From Protopterus annectens (lineage: Eukaryota; Chordata; Ceratodontiformes; Protopteridae), in contig NC_056727.1 of NCBI RefSeq assembly GCF_019279795.1, positions 1,211,064,577 through 1,211,128,576 on the forward strand: a DNA stretch of 64,000 nt, read 5' to 3'. The notes below the pieces were generated by a model. It was not told where the DNA came from, made no database searches, and worked only from the letters and a program-made list of their open reading frames with translations. Shown piece after piece: positions 44,520 through 57,345 of the stretch. Position numbers and translations under genes: made by a program. Numbering within the stretch: the stretch's first letter is position 1; each line of letters starts with the position of its first letter.

Positions 44520-44790
44520 TCACCATACGAGAGCAGATCCAATCCACACACATAGCTGGTGTTCTAAGTTTTCAGCATTTATTCAACAAGCAGTTTGTAA
44601 ATAAGTGAACTATTGGCCAGATTCCAAAAGACTTGTTCTCAGTGTATGGTCTGTATATAAATCAGACTAACACTGCAGGCCATGCTCCAAAAGACTTACT
44701 CTCAGTGTAAGAGACTTACTGCAGTCTAATAAAGCCTACTGTGCTACTTAAGGATATCACCAGCCTCTGCCACATCATTTGGCTTCACTT
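44520..44790 (+). repeat. 62-bp degenerate direct repeat with TATA and AATAAA
   Basis: GGCCAGATTCCAAAAGACTT (from about 44616) recurs as GGCCATGCTCCAAAAGACTT (from about 44678), each followed by RYTCTCAGTGTA. Between them is TATATAAATC (44654), and 44738-44743 is AATAAA. The order resembles an LTR promoter and poly(A) signal, but no flanking duplication or coding part was found, so it is left unnamed. Confidence 0.4.
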
Positions 44791-45109
44791 GGCAAATGGT
44801 AGTGCCAGCTGAAAACATCCACATGACACGCCAGCATCCCATGGCAGTGGAACCTACAAGCATCAACTTGGAAGTATATCAATAGGTTACTCCTCAGTGA
44901 ATGTCAGTTTATTACTTCTGGGAAAGTAAGGAGACTGGTACATACAAATGTACCAGTGTTTAGCCAGGAAAAAAAAATGAAAACATGTCCTTCTGCTCAC
45001 CTCACATCTTCCTGTATTCATAGTCACTTTGGGATCTTCATATTTATGCTGTTCATAGCCACACTTAACAATAATACAGCAGCTTCAATAAAACATGAAC
45101 ACAGAACAA

Positions 45110-48100
45110 TGCACTCATAAAAAGAAATAAAAGCTTTATTGTTCAGGTTATCCAGCCTGTTAACATAATTTTATAAACAAAATACTGCTCACACACTTAA
45201 CAGTGACCTGTTATTGTACTAGTCATAGATTCATGGATGCAGAACACTGAAAAGACAAAAAACTGTTTGTCAACAACACATTCGGAAGAAATATTTTTCC
45301 AAATACAATTTGCAGTAGACAGGAGTTAAGCATAGACTGATTTGTGTTCACTAATGCAAAAGAAATATACTTTCTGCAGCTGTTTGTCCTAAACCTGTAA
45401 TGAATATGAACTCCTTCCCAAAGGAAGGAGACAAGTAACTGCTTGCCTATTACACTTCACATACCTGTTTCTTCACACGTGCCTCAGCACTTCATTCTTT
45501 TCAAGCCATTTGACCATGCTGACCACCAAGATGGAGCTCAGGACAGCTTCCTGAATGACCACTTCTAAACGCAGCTTACTCAACATCACAACTTGCTGAA
45601 AATGATCTGGAGACCACATTCCCACTAGTAGACTCTCCTGCTGTAATTGCAGCATTAAAAATGGTGACCGTTGCTCTCCCACATGCATTAGATGACAGCT
45701 ATAGCCCCTGTAGCTTCTGTTAACTACAGACCAGATGCACGATAACAGCAACTTAGGTAAGAGTTAAGTTATCCAGGGATACTAAGATATTAGAAAAGAT
45801 TATGTAATGTGGTCTTGCTTGTTCCATACCAACAGTTAAGTTTTCCTCAGCAGACTTGATCTCTGGTGGTGAGGACATGGTCTCTAGGTTCTTTTACAAG
45901 ACTGTGCAATTCCTGTCATTAGTGTGCAGTAAACACTGCCTCTAGAAAGGTGACAGAAATCTGCACCATTCCCATGACTGCCTTTCTACATTAATGATAT
46001 AAGCAGCTGCAGTGATGAACCAGAAATGAAATACAGCCATTTTACTTACTGCTACTAGTAGTTATGAATTACTACTGGCCAAACTAATGATTTAGATAAT
46101 GTGCAGCCAATTTAAGAGGAGAAAAAAAATGCTCTTGTGAAATAAGATGGGGTGAAAACAGGGCTGCTGAAAATCTCTGTCCTTTAACTTGAAATTCCTA
46201 TGCACCAGCATGTAAATGAGAGACTAAAATAGGACCTGGAAACTGGGAAGATGTCTGAATGAGAAACATATACAAGATCTGCACTTCACAAAATGGATGT
46301 GGAGATGGTAGTGGGATGAACTGATGGCTGGGGAAGGGGACCTGGCTTCAGGTCAGGAATCTTGAGGTCAAAGTATTGGCAAACAGGGCAATAAAGTGGG
46401 GCATTCCCCAGAGACCAGGCCTCTGTGTATTGCTTTTTAAGTAGCTTATTAGTAGTTTGTATAACACATCACAGAAATACAGGCTACTCTAGAATAGTCC
46501 ATCTTGGGAGAGGGGACAAAATAACTTGGCAAGACAGATTATAACAGAAGCACAAGTGCCAACAGGTAACATGTTGCAGCATTTGTTGCCTTGAATCCAA
46601 ACATAAAAAAATCTAAATAAAACCCCAAACCTGAAAACAGTCTGTCCCAAAATAATGTACATTACCAAAGGTATACCAGTAATCTGATTACATGTGAAAG
46701 CAAGTTAACTGGATGCAGTGACATATTGCAGCGATACAAGTACAACTGTGTTATGACTATCTGCTTTCCCTGTGCAATTCACAGTAAAACTACAAAAGAC
46801 AGTATAGTGTGTTTGGAATGGCTTTTGCATGAAATGTACTCACCTGGCATCAATTTCATATTTAAAAAAAGTTAATAAATGTGTTATTACACAAGGAACA
46901 ACCCACAAAAAGGTAATGGTGCTAGCATGTCACTTTTGGCAGATGATGCATAAAATAGTGGTGTAGTTAGCCAGAGCTGCTACAGGCAGCACAGTAATCT
47001 AGCCTGCTATGAAATCTGGGTACAGTGATACATTAAAAGTTTTAGGAATCTAAAACAAGATTTGAATAAGCTCTTACAGAGTTAAAGATGCGAGGGTAGA
47101 CATGTTAACTTAGCATCTTGTACCGGTCACAGTTCAGTCAATCATGCAGAAACCAAGCAGCATTCAGGCAAAAATGAACTCAATCAGTGGATGTCAAGCA
47201 ACAGACAAAAGTCTCAAAAGCCTGGTTGCAACAGCTGAATGAGTCTTGTTGTCATAGGTCTCAAACACCAGCAAGAGAGAGTGACAGATAAAAGCCTCAC
47301 GGTTTTGCACAGGAGTCACTACTCAAAATCTTGCATTCTTGCTCCTTTGCCTAGTGGAACAGGATGATTAAACCTGCAGAAAGGTAGGACTGAAATGTAC
47401 AACATGCTAGTATATTTATAGCCTAAAAGATGAACTACAAGTAGATGAAATGGAATAGTACCTATGAAACTAGGACTCATAGTGACATAAATACATGCCA
47501 CAAAGCAGTTTATTTGCCTTTGGGGAAATAAGTATAATATGCTGACTGGTCACATGACAGAGTGCTTGGTCTGTATTCTCCATTTAAATTCAACTTCTAC
47601 TAGAGCCTGTAATAAAACACTGGAGGTTAGTATAGAGATGAGGATAAGGCACAGAGATCACTTTTGAGACAAAAAGCTTTGAAAGAGAAAAGTCCGACTC
47701 TGTTATATACGGGAGAGCCCCCATCTGTGATGCCTGCAACCAAGGGTTGATTACTAGCAGGGGTGCCAAAGTAAGATTGGGGTATGAGGAAATTGGTGGC
47801 CACATGCCATGTCTTTTTGACTTTTAGGGATGAATTTTTGTACATGTCTACAGTGGAACGTGTATCATTTCCTCATGGACACTGTCACACTTTATAAGGA
47901 GAACATGGGTAAGATATTGATGTGAAATCTCTCTCAGCCCTATAGCATGCCCATAATTGGAATTATGTTGCCCTCTCCGATATCAAAGGTGTGAAACAGG
48001 CTTACAACCAAATTAATTGAGACAGAGCAGAAGTAGCTCTCATCGACTTAAAATTACAAGACATACAGGACCAGAAATGGAAAAGATTTTTGCACCATTT

Positions 48101-51100
48101 CAGCTAGCAAAAAAAAAAGGCAGCAGGAACTGATTTTTTTAATGGAGTATACACTTGCTTTAAAAGCACAAGCTGCCCTCCTCCCCCTCCCCCATGTGAA
48201 AAACAACAGGACTGCCCATCTTAAAATCAGGGACATTACTATCACATGCTCGTTTACTACAACAGCTAGCAGAAACCACCAAGCAGTTTTACTAGTGAAA
48301 TTCCCATCAATCTAAGTAGTAAACAAGGGAAAAAAAGAAAGGAAAAGCATGCTATAACCCCTCATTACCCTATTCGTCAAGAGACACCTGGAACAAAAAC
48401 TGCTGCCCATACTGTTTAGACAGGGAGGAAAAACAGAAATCAGTTCTATGCCACAGAATCTCTAATCATCATAAGCCTTTCTGTAATGGAGTTAAAAAAA
48501 ATCTTTTTTTTTTGCTTTCCTATATCTAAGCTATATGTGGCATTTGATTTAGAATGTGTGATAAAATGAACAGAATTCATTATAATTAGGCTCCTGGTTC
48601 TAACAAAACAAAACCAGACACACCATTACACCTGCTACATCAGATCTTACACATGTCTAAGGGAATATGTGTACTTTGGTCTTTAAGAAGTATTCTGTTA
48701 GGCCATGTTTGGCAGAATGACTACAATAATACAAACAGAACAGGAATAGAAGCAAAAACTGCAAATACACTTGGCACCACTGTGCATGCAAAGTTGTCCT
48801 GGAATCATTTCCCCGGAGAATCTGCAAAATAATGCAGTTGTATTGTAATACACAAGATCACAAGCAAAATATTAAATATAAAAACGTGCTTTTGTAAGGT
48901 GGATCTCTAGCAAAGATGGATAAAGCTCTGACTGCAGTCCGGGGACCCAGGTTAACAAGTGTGAGATTTGAGAGAGTCATCCAAGGGACGGGAGGGAACT
49001 GAGAGTCTGATGATAGTCTGCCAAATCCTCAGAGGAGGAAAGTGGCCAGCCCCCCTGCACTTCTAACAACTGTCAAAGGTTAAGAATAGTAACAGACCCA
49101 GTCACTCTGACTTGCCAAAAACCAAATGCTCTATAGCTGGGACTAGGCCTCCAAATTTTGTTTCAGGGATACACTTGTTATGGGGTTTGTTAGCATGTGC
49201 AAACCTACCACCTCCCTGGGATGGTAGTCATGATCCCGGGGTCACACCACATCCCATCCTCACCATCCAGCGTCTGAAATCCAAAACTGGAGTGGAGAAA
49301 GTAGCAAGCCAATAAGTCACTTAGGAAGCACAATGGTCTTTGAAAGGGAAGAGAAAAAAATTAAAAAAAAGTGCCTTATTCAACTGTCAACACAATGCAC
49401 ACAAAATCTTTGAATAATGTTAAGCTGTTAAAAAGGAAAAAGACAGTTATTTTTGTCTTGCTGGAATCTATTGTGTAATTTCATCTATGTTGCTTGCAAT
49501 GAAACTGATGTATACATCCGGGGGGAGGGGGTTGGGGGACTTGTCATATCTTTACTTGTATAACAGTATCACAATATTTAATCCAGCCCTGTAAGGTTAC
49601 AACATTAACATTTTTTATCAGGACTTTAAATATTTTCATATTCCCCCAACAATTTTTTAACCAGAATTTTTAAATGATCTAAAATTATTCTGATGCCCCA
49701 TAAATATTTTTTGCAATTTATTAACTTGTCCAACAAACAAAGCATGCTTTTCAATATCTAGGTAGGGGCTAACACACCTGCCTTGTTTCTGAACTGGAGT
49801 TTCTCTGCAAAGATCATGCCCAAAGGCAGTTTTTGTTCAAACCCACGTGCCTAGATTTCTTTTAAACTGTAAAAGTAAGGCAACTCCCAAATACGTTGTA
49901 TACTAGGAAAAGAAAGGCTAAGCAGCACTGAAAAAGCAGGGCTAAACTAAGGGTTAAATTTGCTTATTTATAAAGCAGAGCAAACTTACTGCACCACTAC
50001 TTTCCAGAGTTCATCTCTTGCATGTTGATCCTAAATATTTAATCTGGTGTTTGACAGGCATCAGTGTTCCCTTCACTTCGAACCTACAAAAATGTCTCAT
50101 GCTTGTATAACCTGTATACTACCATCACTGGCTGGAGTCTCTCAGTGGTCAAATGTCAACTAACTTCATATTGCATATTACAAAAAAAAGGCAGACTGCC
50201 ACAAGTTGTGAATATCTCCAAAGTAGATTAGGAAAGTTAAACAAGGTGTGAATATCTCAATAGGAAAAGTGAAGTTCTCACATAGGGCCTAGGACGTGGG
50301 ATGACTTCCCATATGGAAAAGTACTTTTGCTCAGTGAATGAATAAAACAAGCTTTTGTCATTAGCGTGGTCTCGGGAAGATGAATGTTCATTTGGTTACA
50401 AAAGAACTGCAGGAGTTGAGATTTAAGAATGATCTCAAGTGAAACCACTGGGACATACACACCACAGAGCACAATGCACAGGGTAAGTAAAACCTGATAG
50501 TATGACAGCCTCTGGCTGATTCTGGTTTGCTTTTAAATATGAAGTGCAAATACTCATCCCCAAACCAGATGAAAAACTTAAGCAAGTAATTATTGCAACA
50601 CTAAATTGTACAGCCATGCACTAAAGTGCTGAACTCCCATGCAACTTGCAGGACATTTCCACTAGAACACAAATGGGCATCTGGTACGGATTTGCAAAAC
50701 AGGAGTTCTGATAAGTCATTTTTTAATGACTGCAAAAGTGTATGTCCAGTATCTAGAATGAAAATAAGGCCCTGAATAAAGTAGAAAAGAAAGTTTTTGG
50801 CATAGAGTTTGAGCAGAAATCAGTGTCCAAACTAAACAAAAATGCCTGTCACATATGCAACGACAGTCTGTAGTTTCATACTTTTACATAAATTGTACAG
50901 CAGTGCTCAAAATTTTAGGTTAGTGCTGAAGTCTGAAAATTAGGTTGCCACAGTATCAGCAGAACATGAATACAAACACTGACTGCAGTCACTTTTTACA
51001 TATGTGGGAAATGAAAGCGTGCTGTTCTATGGCTTACTGAGCTTTTTCACTGATGAAGACTGCAGCTAGGGAACAGGATTACTGACCAACAGCGAGTTTT

Positions 51101-51528
51101 TGAAATGTCTTAATGAATTAAGGCAATTGCAATGCTCTTCAAATTCTGTAATGCCACCACTGCAAAAAAGTTTGTTTCTGCACCAGCATGGTAGTTTTTG
51201 AGTGCAGTGATGTAGGAAGCAAAACAATCTATCACTTGTTACCACACCATTACGGCATGCCAGGGAGCAGATTACAGCACTAGGAAAATACATATCAGAT
51301 GCACAAGCTTTAACACAGTTGGCTAATGCTGCATTATGTATTTCTTTCATACAAGCAACTTCAGTAATCAGCTATGGTAAACTAGTGCTCTACACTCAGC
51401 TTATCTCACCAAGCCTCTAATGCATTGAATAAATAAATGATAAAAAAACAGCACTGCATTCAAAAATAAACACATGTATAAATAACACAATTACTTTCTG
51501 TCACACCCTGGGCTGCTTCAGTTCGTAT
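45110..51528 (-). other. DNA downstream of FAM110C, possible long 3' UTR
   Basis: This 6.4 kb is strikingly free of readable transposons compared with the rest of the window. On the minus strand, poly(A) signals AATAAA occur near 49722, 47511 and 45137 (the last in CAATAAAGC followed by a T-rich stretch). FAM110 genes have their coding sequence in one exon followed directly by the 3' UTR, so part of this interval is probably transcribed. Which signal is used cannot be told from sequence. No other coding region is supported; the open stretch at 45473-45751 on the minus strand has no recognisable family. Confidence 0.4.
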
Positions 51529-52611
51529 TTACACAGTAGATTCCTTCGATGTGTCCTTGGCCTTTCGACAGCTGTAGAGCCATTTGATGACCCGAGCATT
51601 TCGTTCAATGATGGATACCACTGAAGGTATTTGTTCCTTCAGTTCATCTTCCATTAGTCCCATCCCATCATCACTAGAATGAGACATTTCCTCCCCTGCT
51701 GATCCAGCACTACTGATGCTTCGAAACATAAGAGACGCAGTATCTGATGTAGCTGGTAAAAAATTTGCCATCCCAAAGTGCTCCACAATGTCTGCATCCA
51801 GACCACAGTAGTTAAAGAATCTTTCTTTCTCAGAGACAGCCAATGAGTTCCGCCAGCAGGGGTCAGAATGGGGCTCTCTTGGCCTGGGTATGGGTAGCTC
51901 AATAGGTTTCTTTGCACTGTGTGTGGATATGGAAATCCTGTGTCGACATACAGATGGGGTTGCTGCAGGACTAAGTGTGATAAGTTGTAAATTGCAGGAT
52001 CTTGGTGAAAGAGTTTCTGGAGAAGGCAGTTCTGTAGAATATTCACCCCTAGAAGTGCCTTTATCTTTTACATTCAGCAAAGCTTCAGGGATAGCTACAG
52101 TTTTTTCCTTAAGAGATCCTTGGAATAACCACCGGACCAGGCTATAACCTTTGGTATTTTCTTTGTTGACTGTTTTGCAGTCACGCTTTTGGCGATACAT
52201 GATTAAGGAGTCTGGCCTCATCATTCTTTTCCCAGTGCTTCTTCGCAGGATAGGAGTCTGCTGAGTAACCTTTGGGGCACTGTCAGCTTCCTCTAGATGC
52301 TGGTTCTCCTTGCAGCTAGAAACATGGGAGATGCTGTCATATGTAGGCTTGTTCCTTGGACAGGGAGGAGCTGAATAGTGTATATTTCTTGGACAGGGAG
52401 GAGGAGTTGCATAGGGCATAATTACAGGTTCTTGCCTGGTGTTTCGAACCTCTTGAGTCTTCACATATTTGGCTTTGTCTGCTTCAAGTCTCTCAACAGC
52501 ACTAATTACCTGTCCCCTATTTCCACTGTCTATTTGTCGACGTAAGTATTCAGGACCCTTATTCAGGAGCCGCAGAGGGGGAGGAGAACCAATTGGGGAA
52601 ATGGGCTTCAT
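51529..52611 (-). CDS. FAM110C: FAM110C-like protein, complete 360-residue coding exon
   Basis: Uninterrupted 360-codon frame. The N-terminal FAM110 block SAVERLEADKAKYVK is at residues 37-51 and the C-terminal block IERNARVIKWLYSCRKAK at 335-352, with ERFFNYCGLD at 263-272. FAM110C rather than A, B or D is favoured by RPDSLIMYRQK (132-142), SLVRWLFQG (157-165) and EDELKEQIPS (321-330), which match FAM110C in order. The middle is proline/serine-rich and has a doubled PPCPRN motif (71-87). No signal peptide or membrane segment. Known for the family: FAM110 proteins locate to centrosomes and spindle poles; FAM110C binds microtubules and AKT1 and promotes cell spreading and migration. The start is fixed by an in-frame TAA four codons upstream (52618-52620). 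Family members carry their coding sequence in one exon, as here; 5' UTR exons lie at higher coordinates. Intact and apparently functional; the only host gene seen in the window. Confidence 0.93.
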   Translation of the reverse strand: MKPISPIGSPPPLRLLNKGPEYLRRQIDSGNRGQVISAVERLEADKAKYVKTQEVRNTRQEPVIMPYATPPPCPRNIHYSAPPCPRNKPTYDSISHVSSCKENQHLEEADSAPKVTQQTPILRRSTGKRMMRPDSLIMYRQKRDCKTVNKENTKGYSLVRWLFQGSLKEKTVAIPEALLNVKDKGTSRGEYSTELPSPETLSPRSCNLQLITLSPAATPSVCRHRISISTHSAKKPIELPIPRPREPHSDPCWRNSLAVSEKERFFNYCGLDADIVEHFGMANFLPATSDTASLMFRSISSAGSAGEEMSHSSDDGMGLMEDELKEQIPSVVSIIERNARVIKWLYSCRKAKDTSKESTV

Positions 52612-53707
52612 TTTTGTTTACATGTGCAAATGGCTTCTAATACTGGAGACACATGGCCAGCATTCTATAGAAGGCCTACATTGTAATGTCAACATCAAAT
52701 ATTTGCTTCTGTTGTCAGAGACTGTACTGTATTAACAAAGGACTTTCTTTAACAATGTCACATGATGTTTCTAACATGTGTATGTGTGAGAAGTACAGTT
52801 TCATTTAATTTCAACAGCCTGGTTTTAAATGTATTTGACACAGACTTCTGCAACTCAAGAGACATTCAGTTAATAAGAAATTGCCAAGCTATCTTCAGAT
52901 AAAAAAAAAACACAACAACTGGAATGTCTCAAGATACAAGGACTAATAAATCTGCAACCCTTCAAGTATGCCTCCTCTCAAACATATAACCTGGAACTTT
53001 CACTAAATGTGCTGCCAAATGGTTTTAAGTATAGTTATGGCCAATGATTTAACAACTTTTTGGAACCTATCACTCTTATTTGGCTTCAGACAGATTCTAA
53101 GAAAAAGGGGCAACATGTGAAGTGTATTTCTTGAAAAAGAGTTCCCACAAAATTTCGGAAGTCATCCAAGCCACTTCTGTAGTCCACGGCATCTATGATG
53201 TCAAGACATATTTAGTATTGCAACCTTAGTCTCTTCTACATTTTGACAGCAGAGTCCTGCATAGATATCTATGCGTTGTAACCTTATTTAGGTTTTCCTT
53301 GCAGATGCTCCTGAATGAATCCAGCAGCTGGTTGTTAGATCTTGTTACCATCACACTGCCTGTCCACAGAAATAGGGCAAAGAGCAGATTTTATGCATGT
53401 CAAATGATCTCAGCTGTTCTTCCTGTAAAATACATCAGAGAGAGAAAAAAGGAGGAGGTCATTAGTTCAAAGACTCAGATCAAGGACATTGTACTTCAGT
53501 AGTGAGAGTTTTCAAATGCAAACCAGTTTAAAATCAGGACACGGGGTATTAAACATTTTATTTCCACATTTTTGTTTTATTGTCTATTTCACCAGGTTTT
53601 GTGCATGTCATACTTTTTGCCCCATTGATCTATCTCCAAAATGATCATAAATATTGTATAAAACAGATGTACAAAATCTGTGTGCATCTAATATTGATAG
53701 ATGGAAA

Positions 53708-53754
<47 letters not shown>

Positions 53755-54220
53755 GGGGGTAGGGAGAAGGAGCTACTTCTTTCAGGGAAATTAGTTTTCT
53801 TATTTAAAATGGATGGAGGAAAGCAGGTAGCTGGATAAGGCACAGACAGGGCAAGACAGATGGGGGTCATTTTATCTGCTGTACTGCATTACAGGCCCCT
53901 TTTGCTAGAGCAATTGGATTAAATTTTGTGAATAACAAACACAGCTGTCACCTGCATCTGAACTGCTGCCAGTGGTCACCACAGTGGTTGCAGCTGTTCC
54001 AAAGAATGGTCCTTGCCTTTCTAGATAAGGAAAGCTTCCTCTTGAATTATCTTTCCTTTCAAGTCTCCTTCAAAAGTCCTGCAGAACAGTCCCAGATTCA
54101 TTCCACAATACTGTCTAAAGCAGAAATAGTGACCACATCTCTAAGAGATTAAATGGGAATGTTTTGAGTGAACAATGCAGGGCATGGGAAATTAGAGAGG
54201 TGGTAATTACAGTTGGGAAG
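52612..54220. other. FAM110C upstream region
   Basis: Minus-strand sequence just before the FAM110C start holds an ATG TAA start-stop pair (52623-52618), six bases from the main ATG, which has A at -3. A possible splice acceptor (TGTGTCTCCAG) lies at about 52653-52643, which would put the exon start some 30 bases upstream of the ATG. No promoter or CpG island is recognisable, so the first exon is probably outside or unreadable. The rest, apart from the CA microsatellite, shows no named feature. Confidence 0.45.
53709..53751. repeat. (CA)n microsatellite
   Basis: About 21 uninterrupted CA/AC units. Open frames on both strands across it are products of the repeat. Confidence 0.95.
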
Positions 54221-54229
54221 GCCTCAAAA

Positions 54230-55200
54230 CTTCAAGAAGTTGCCAGTGCTTTACCTGGATGCTATGAAAGCATACGATGGGGTGTCTTAAAAGGTATTAT
54301 ATAGGAATCATGGGTAAGTTTGGCTTTCCTGTTCAATGGATTATTCAGGTCAGTATCATGCTGTTTGTCAGCTTTATGACTGTACTTTCATAAGGGATAG
54401 CAAAACAAAGGTGCTTTACCCGCATGCATACTTACACTCTTCATTAAGCCTTTAGTTCATCCTATCACACAAGCATCATCATCAGGGACTTTGAAGAAAC
54501 AATTTAAGATTAATATACATGCAGACAAAATTCTGTTTACTCATCTGATTCCCAAACTATTCATACTAATGGAGCACATGATACTAGAGGATTTTGCCAG
54601 CTGATATTCATATCTGCTCAAAGTAAAGCAGACATTCAGTCACAAGTCTTTCACTCCTGTATGAAATGGGGATGGAAAAGATATTGGCTAGCTTACTTGT
54701 CTTGAGAGTGGGAATGATACAGTGAAAGAAAACAAGATTCCTGAATTTAGAAGAATTAAAATGACTTGGGTAGAACAGTGTGTGATCAAGAATATGGAGA
54801 AACTGAGGCTGTCCTTTGTACAGAGGGTGCTCTACAAAACTATATGGTTAGGGAAAATGCCTAGTAATATTCAAATTCTTTCTTGCCTTCAGAGATGTTT
54901 AGTGCAAATCAAACGTGGGAGGACACTGCTGAAGGTAGACAGTTGATTGCTACGCTGGTTCAGGGATACTTTAGTTTATTTCTATACTGACAAATGGTGG
55001 TTGGGCACATTAATACAGTACAGCGAGTTGTGTGTATAAGGGATGGGGGCAGATTCTGTTGAGAGAATCCCCCCAGTTCTTTATCATAGGCATCTTAAAG
55101 TGATCCATGGTTTCTTTTGGTCTATATCATGGCTGAAAAATGGTCCGATGGCAAAGACAAATCAAAGATATATGCATAATTTAGAGCAGTCGAATCAACC
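54230..55200 (+). mobile_element. L1-clade LINE RT and C-terminal fragment
   Basis: Plus strand. YLDAMKAYDGVS (54256-54291) is the RT motif with the first catalytic aspartate (L1: LDAEKAFDRVSW). VWLSCSMDYSGQYHA and later EMGMEKILASLLVLRVG fit the RT palm and thumb order. The downstream piece (VEQCVIKNMEKLRLSF, LQRCLVQIKRGR; 54750-54930) could be the cysteine/histidine C-terminal end. Several stops and frame changes interrupt it. It is followed 260 bp later by LINE copy C in the other orientation. Confidence 0.55.
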
Positions 55201-55462
55201 AGCATGTTTTGGTGAGGTGGGAAGAAAATGACAGCTCAGAGAAGGCCCACACACATACACAGCACATGCAAAATTTCACAAACATATTCATGATGATGGT
55301 ACAGCAATACTTACACAAATGAACTGCATGCAACAGTAATAATTCTGATGCTAAAAGGAAAGTGAAGTTACTTTTTGAAAGACCATTCTGAAAATGCCAT
55401 AACAAGCAGGGGTGAACAAAGGTTCACTGTCTGTCTTAGTATTTGGGGACATCATGTGCTTC

Positions 55463-57345
55463 TTAGGTTGGTACTAGGCTATCGGCCCTAGGGCCTATAC
55501 AAGCCTAGCCATAACAATTCCCTGGCTATTTCTTCCCACACTATTTACTTCCTGGACCCCTGTCTAGCAGGGCGACTGACGTGATTCCTCGGGGTGAATT
55601 TCCTTTCTCCCATCCAGTAGTCATGGTTCCCTTTGAAAAGGGCCAAAGAGGTGCTCTGCTTGACATGTATGGGCAGTCTATTCCAGAGTCTGGGGAGTCT
55701 CTGGGTCAGGAACCTATCCCTCCAGCATGTTTTGTTTATTGTGATGACAAGGTTTAGATCCCTGGAGCGTGTGGCTCTGAGGGATTCGAATTCCAAGTGT
55801 AGCATGTCCAACAGCTCTGGGTTTGACATGGCCTTGTATGTTAAGCAGAGATCGCCTCTGAGTAGAGGATATGCGACAGAGTATAGCTGGAGTTTTTTAA
55901 GGCGGTCAGCATAGGGTATCTGCTTTAGGCCTGTGATTCTTTTAGTGAGGTATTTCTGTGGCCTTTCCAGTTGCAGGTGTCGTGAGAGGTACATACCAAA
56001 TGGGGTGTTGTATTCTATAATGGGTCTAATGAGGGATGAGTACTGTGGGACAATGATCTTTTTTCTGGATGAAAAGCCCTTAGTAATGAGGTGTGCCACA
56101 TAGAAGGATTTCCTGACTGTTGTGGCAATGTGGTTATCGAAGGTGAGACCACTGTCCACCTGTGTCCCTAAGTCATCACACTTTCGGTGTTTAGTGTACT
56201 GCCACTTATGTGGCAATTCATGGGTACATGCTTTTTCCCAAAGGGGATAACTATACATTTCTTGGTATTGAGCTTGAGCCCATGGCTCTGGCACCAAGCA
56301 TCTGTTTCTGTAAGGCCCTTTTGTAGAGTATCCACATCATTTGGAGATTCAATAATGGCTCCCCGTTTGCAGTCATCTGCGAACTTTGTTAGCCAGAGTC
56401 CCTTAGTATTGGCCTGTACTTCAGAGAAGTAGATGCCAAACAAGAGTGGTCCCAGGACTGAACCCTGAGGTACTCCACTTGTCACTTGTCTGGAGCTGGA
56501 TTTGGAGTCAGCTACTTTTACAGTGTGGGTTCTGTCAGTAAGCTAGTTGGCATCCCATCGAGTGACATAGCGATTAATGCCCAGCTTAATAAGTTTATCT
56601 ATGATTCCAAAGTGGGGGATGGTGTCAAAGGCCTTGGCAAGGTCCAAATAGGCTATGTGGACTGCCTTACCCTTGTCCACAGCTCTGGAGGCTGATTCAA
56701 AGAAGTCAATCAAGTTCAGGAGGATAAGATCAGCCCTTCACAAACCAAAACTGGGAGGGGTCCAATGTTTGAAGGTCGCCAGTGTCTTAGTTTATAAGTT
56801 CCATGATAATACGTTCCATGGCCTTGCAGATCAGGCTCATCGGACTGACGGGGCAGTGGATCCCCCCTTGTTGAGTGGGATAACTGTAGCTGTGTGCCAC
56901 TCAGTGGGCATGAAGCCTGAGGTGAGGCTATGATTAAACATGACACTTAGGTAAGGTGCTAGTTCATTTTGTAGTTCATGTAGTACACAGCCCGGGATGT
57001 CATCTGGTCCCATGGATGCTGTAATTCTTAGCTTTGGAGAGTGCATTTTTTACCTGTGTGGCCGTTATTACTGGAATTTGGCAATCTTCCGGTATTGAGA
57101 TGGGCCATTTACGGGGTGAGAGGGGGGTGAAGTTGGCACTGAATCGATCTACCAGGACATTGGCAATATCCTTGGGATCAGTATATTTAATGCCATTCTG
57201 TTGTAGCTCAGAGCAGATCTGAGCATTGCCATTTAGATTCTTGACATAGTTATAGAATGCCTTGTAGTTGTCTTTGGAATCTTTGGCAATTTTATTTTCG
57301 TAACCAGCTTTGGAGGATTTTATGAGGGATCTCAAAGTAAAGATA
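55463..57345 (-). mobile_element. CR1/L2-group LINE, 5'-truncated copy C
   Basis: Minus strand. Starts in the region between endonuclease and RT (SLIKSSKAGYENKIAKDSKD, AFYNYVKNLNG; 57330-57230), then GPDDIPGCVLHELQNELAPY (57010-56950), EWHTATVIPLNKGG (about 56895), RT block [20 protein letters not shown] (56482-56423) and [16 protein letters not shown] (56395-56348; FADD catalytic site intact), thumb LGTQVDSGLTFDNHI (56170-56120) and the C-terminal domain to 55545. The 3' tail ends at about 55463 with the same GGCTA...TAGCC hairpin as copy A. Close in sequence to copy A. A few frame changes break it, but the RT pieces are well preserved, so it is fairly young. Confidence 0.88.

Noticed and set aside
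45473-45751. 92-codon minus-strand open frame downstream of FAM110C
   Set aside because: No recognisable motif or splice context; length is within chance for this composition.
51030-51080. CACTGATGAAG near 51050 as a further hammerhead
   Set aside because: No GAAA and no complementary stem arms at the expected distance.
51529-52611. FAM110A, FAM110B or FAM110D as the gene identity
   Set aside because: The RPDSLIMYRQK, SLVxxLFQG and ELxEQxPS motifs fit FAM110C; the LQRSKSDLS block typical of A and B is absent.
53580-53870. Open frames on both strands across the CA repeat
   Set aside because: Products of the dinucleotide repeat (His-Thr and Val-Cys runs).
54470-54500. CTGATGATGATG on the minus strand as a hammerhead core
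   Set aside because: It is a short trinucleotide repeat with no stem II, GAAA or stem I.
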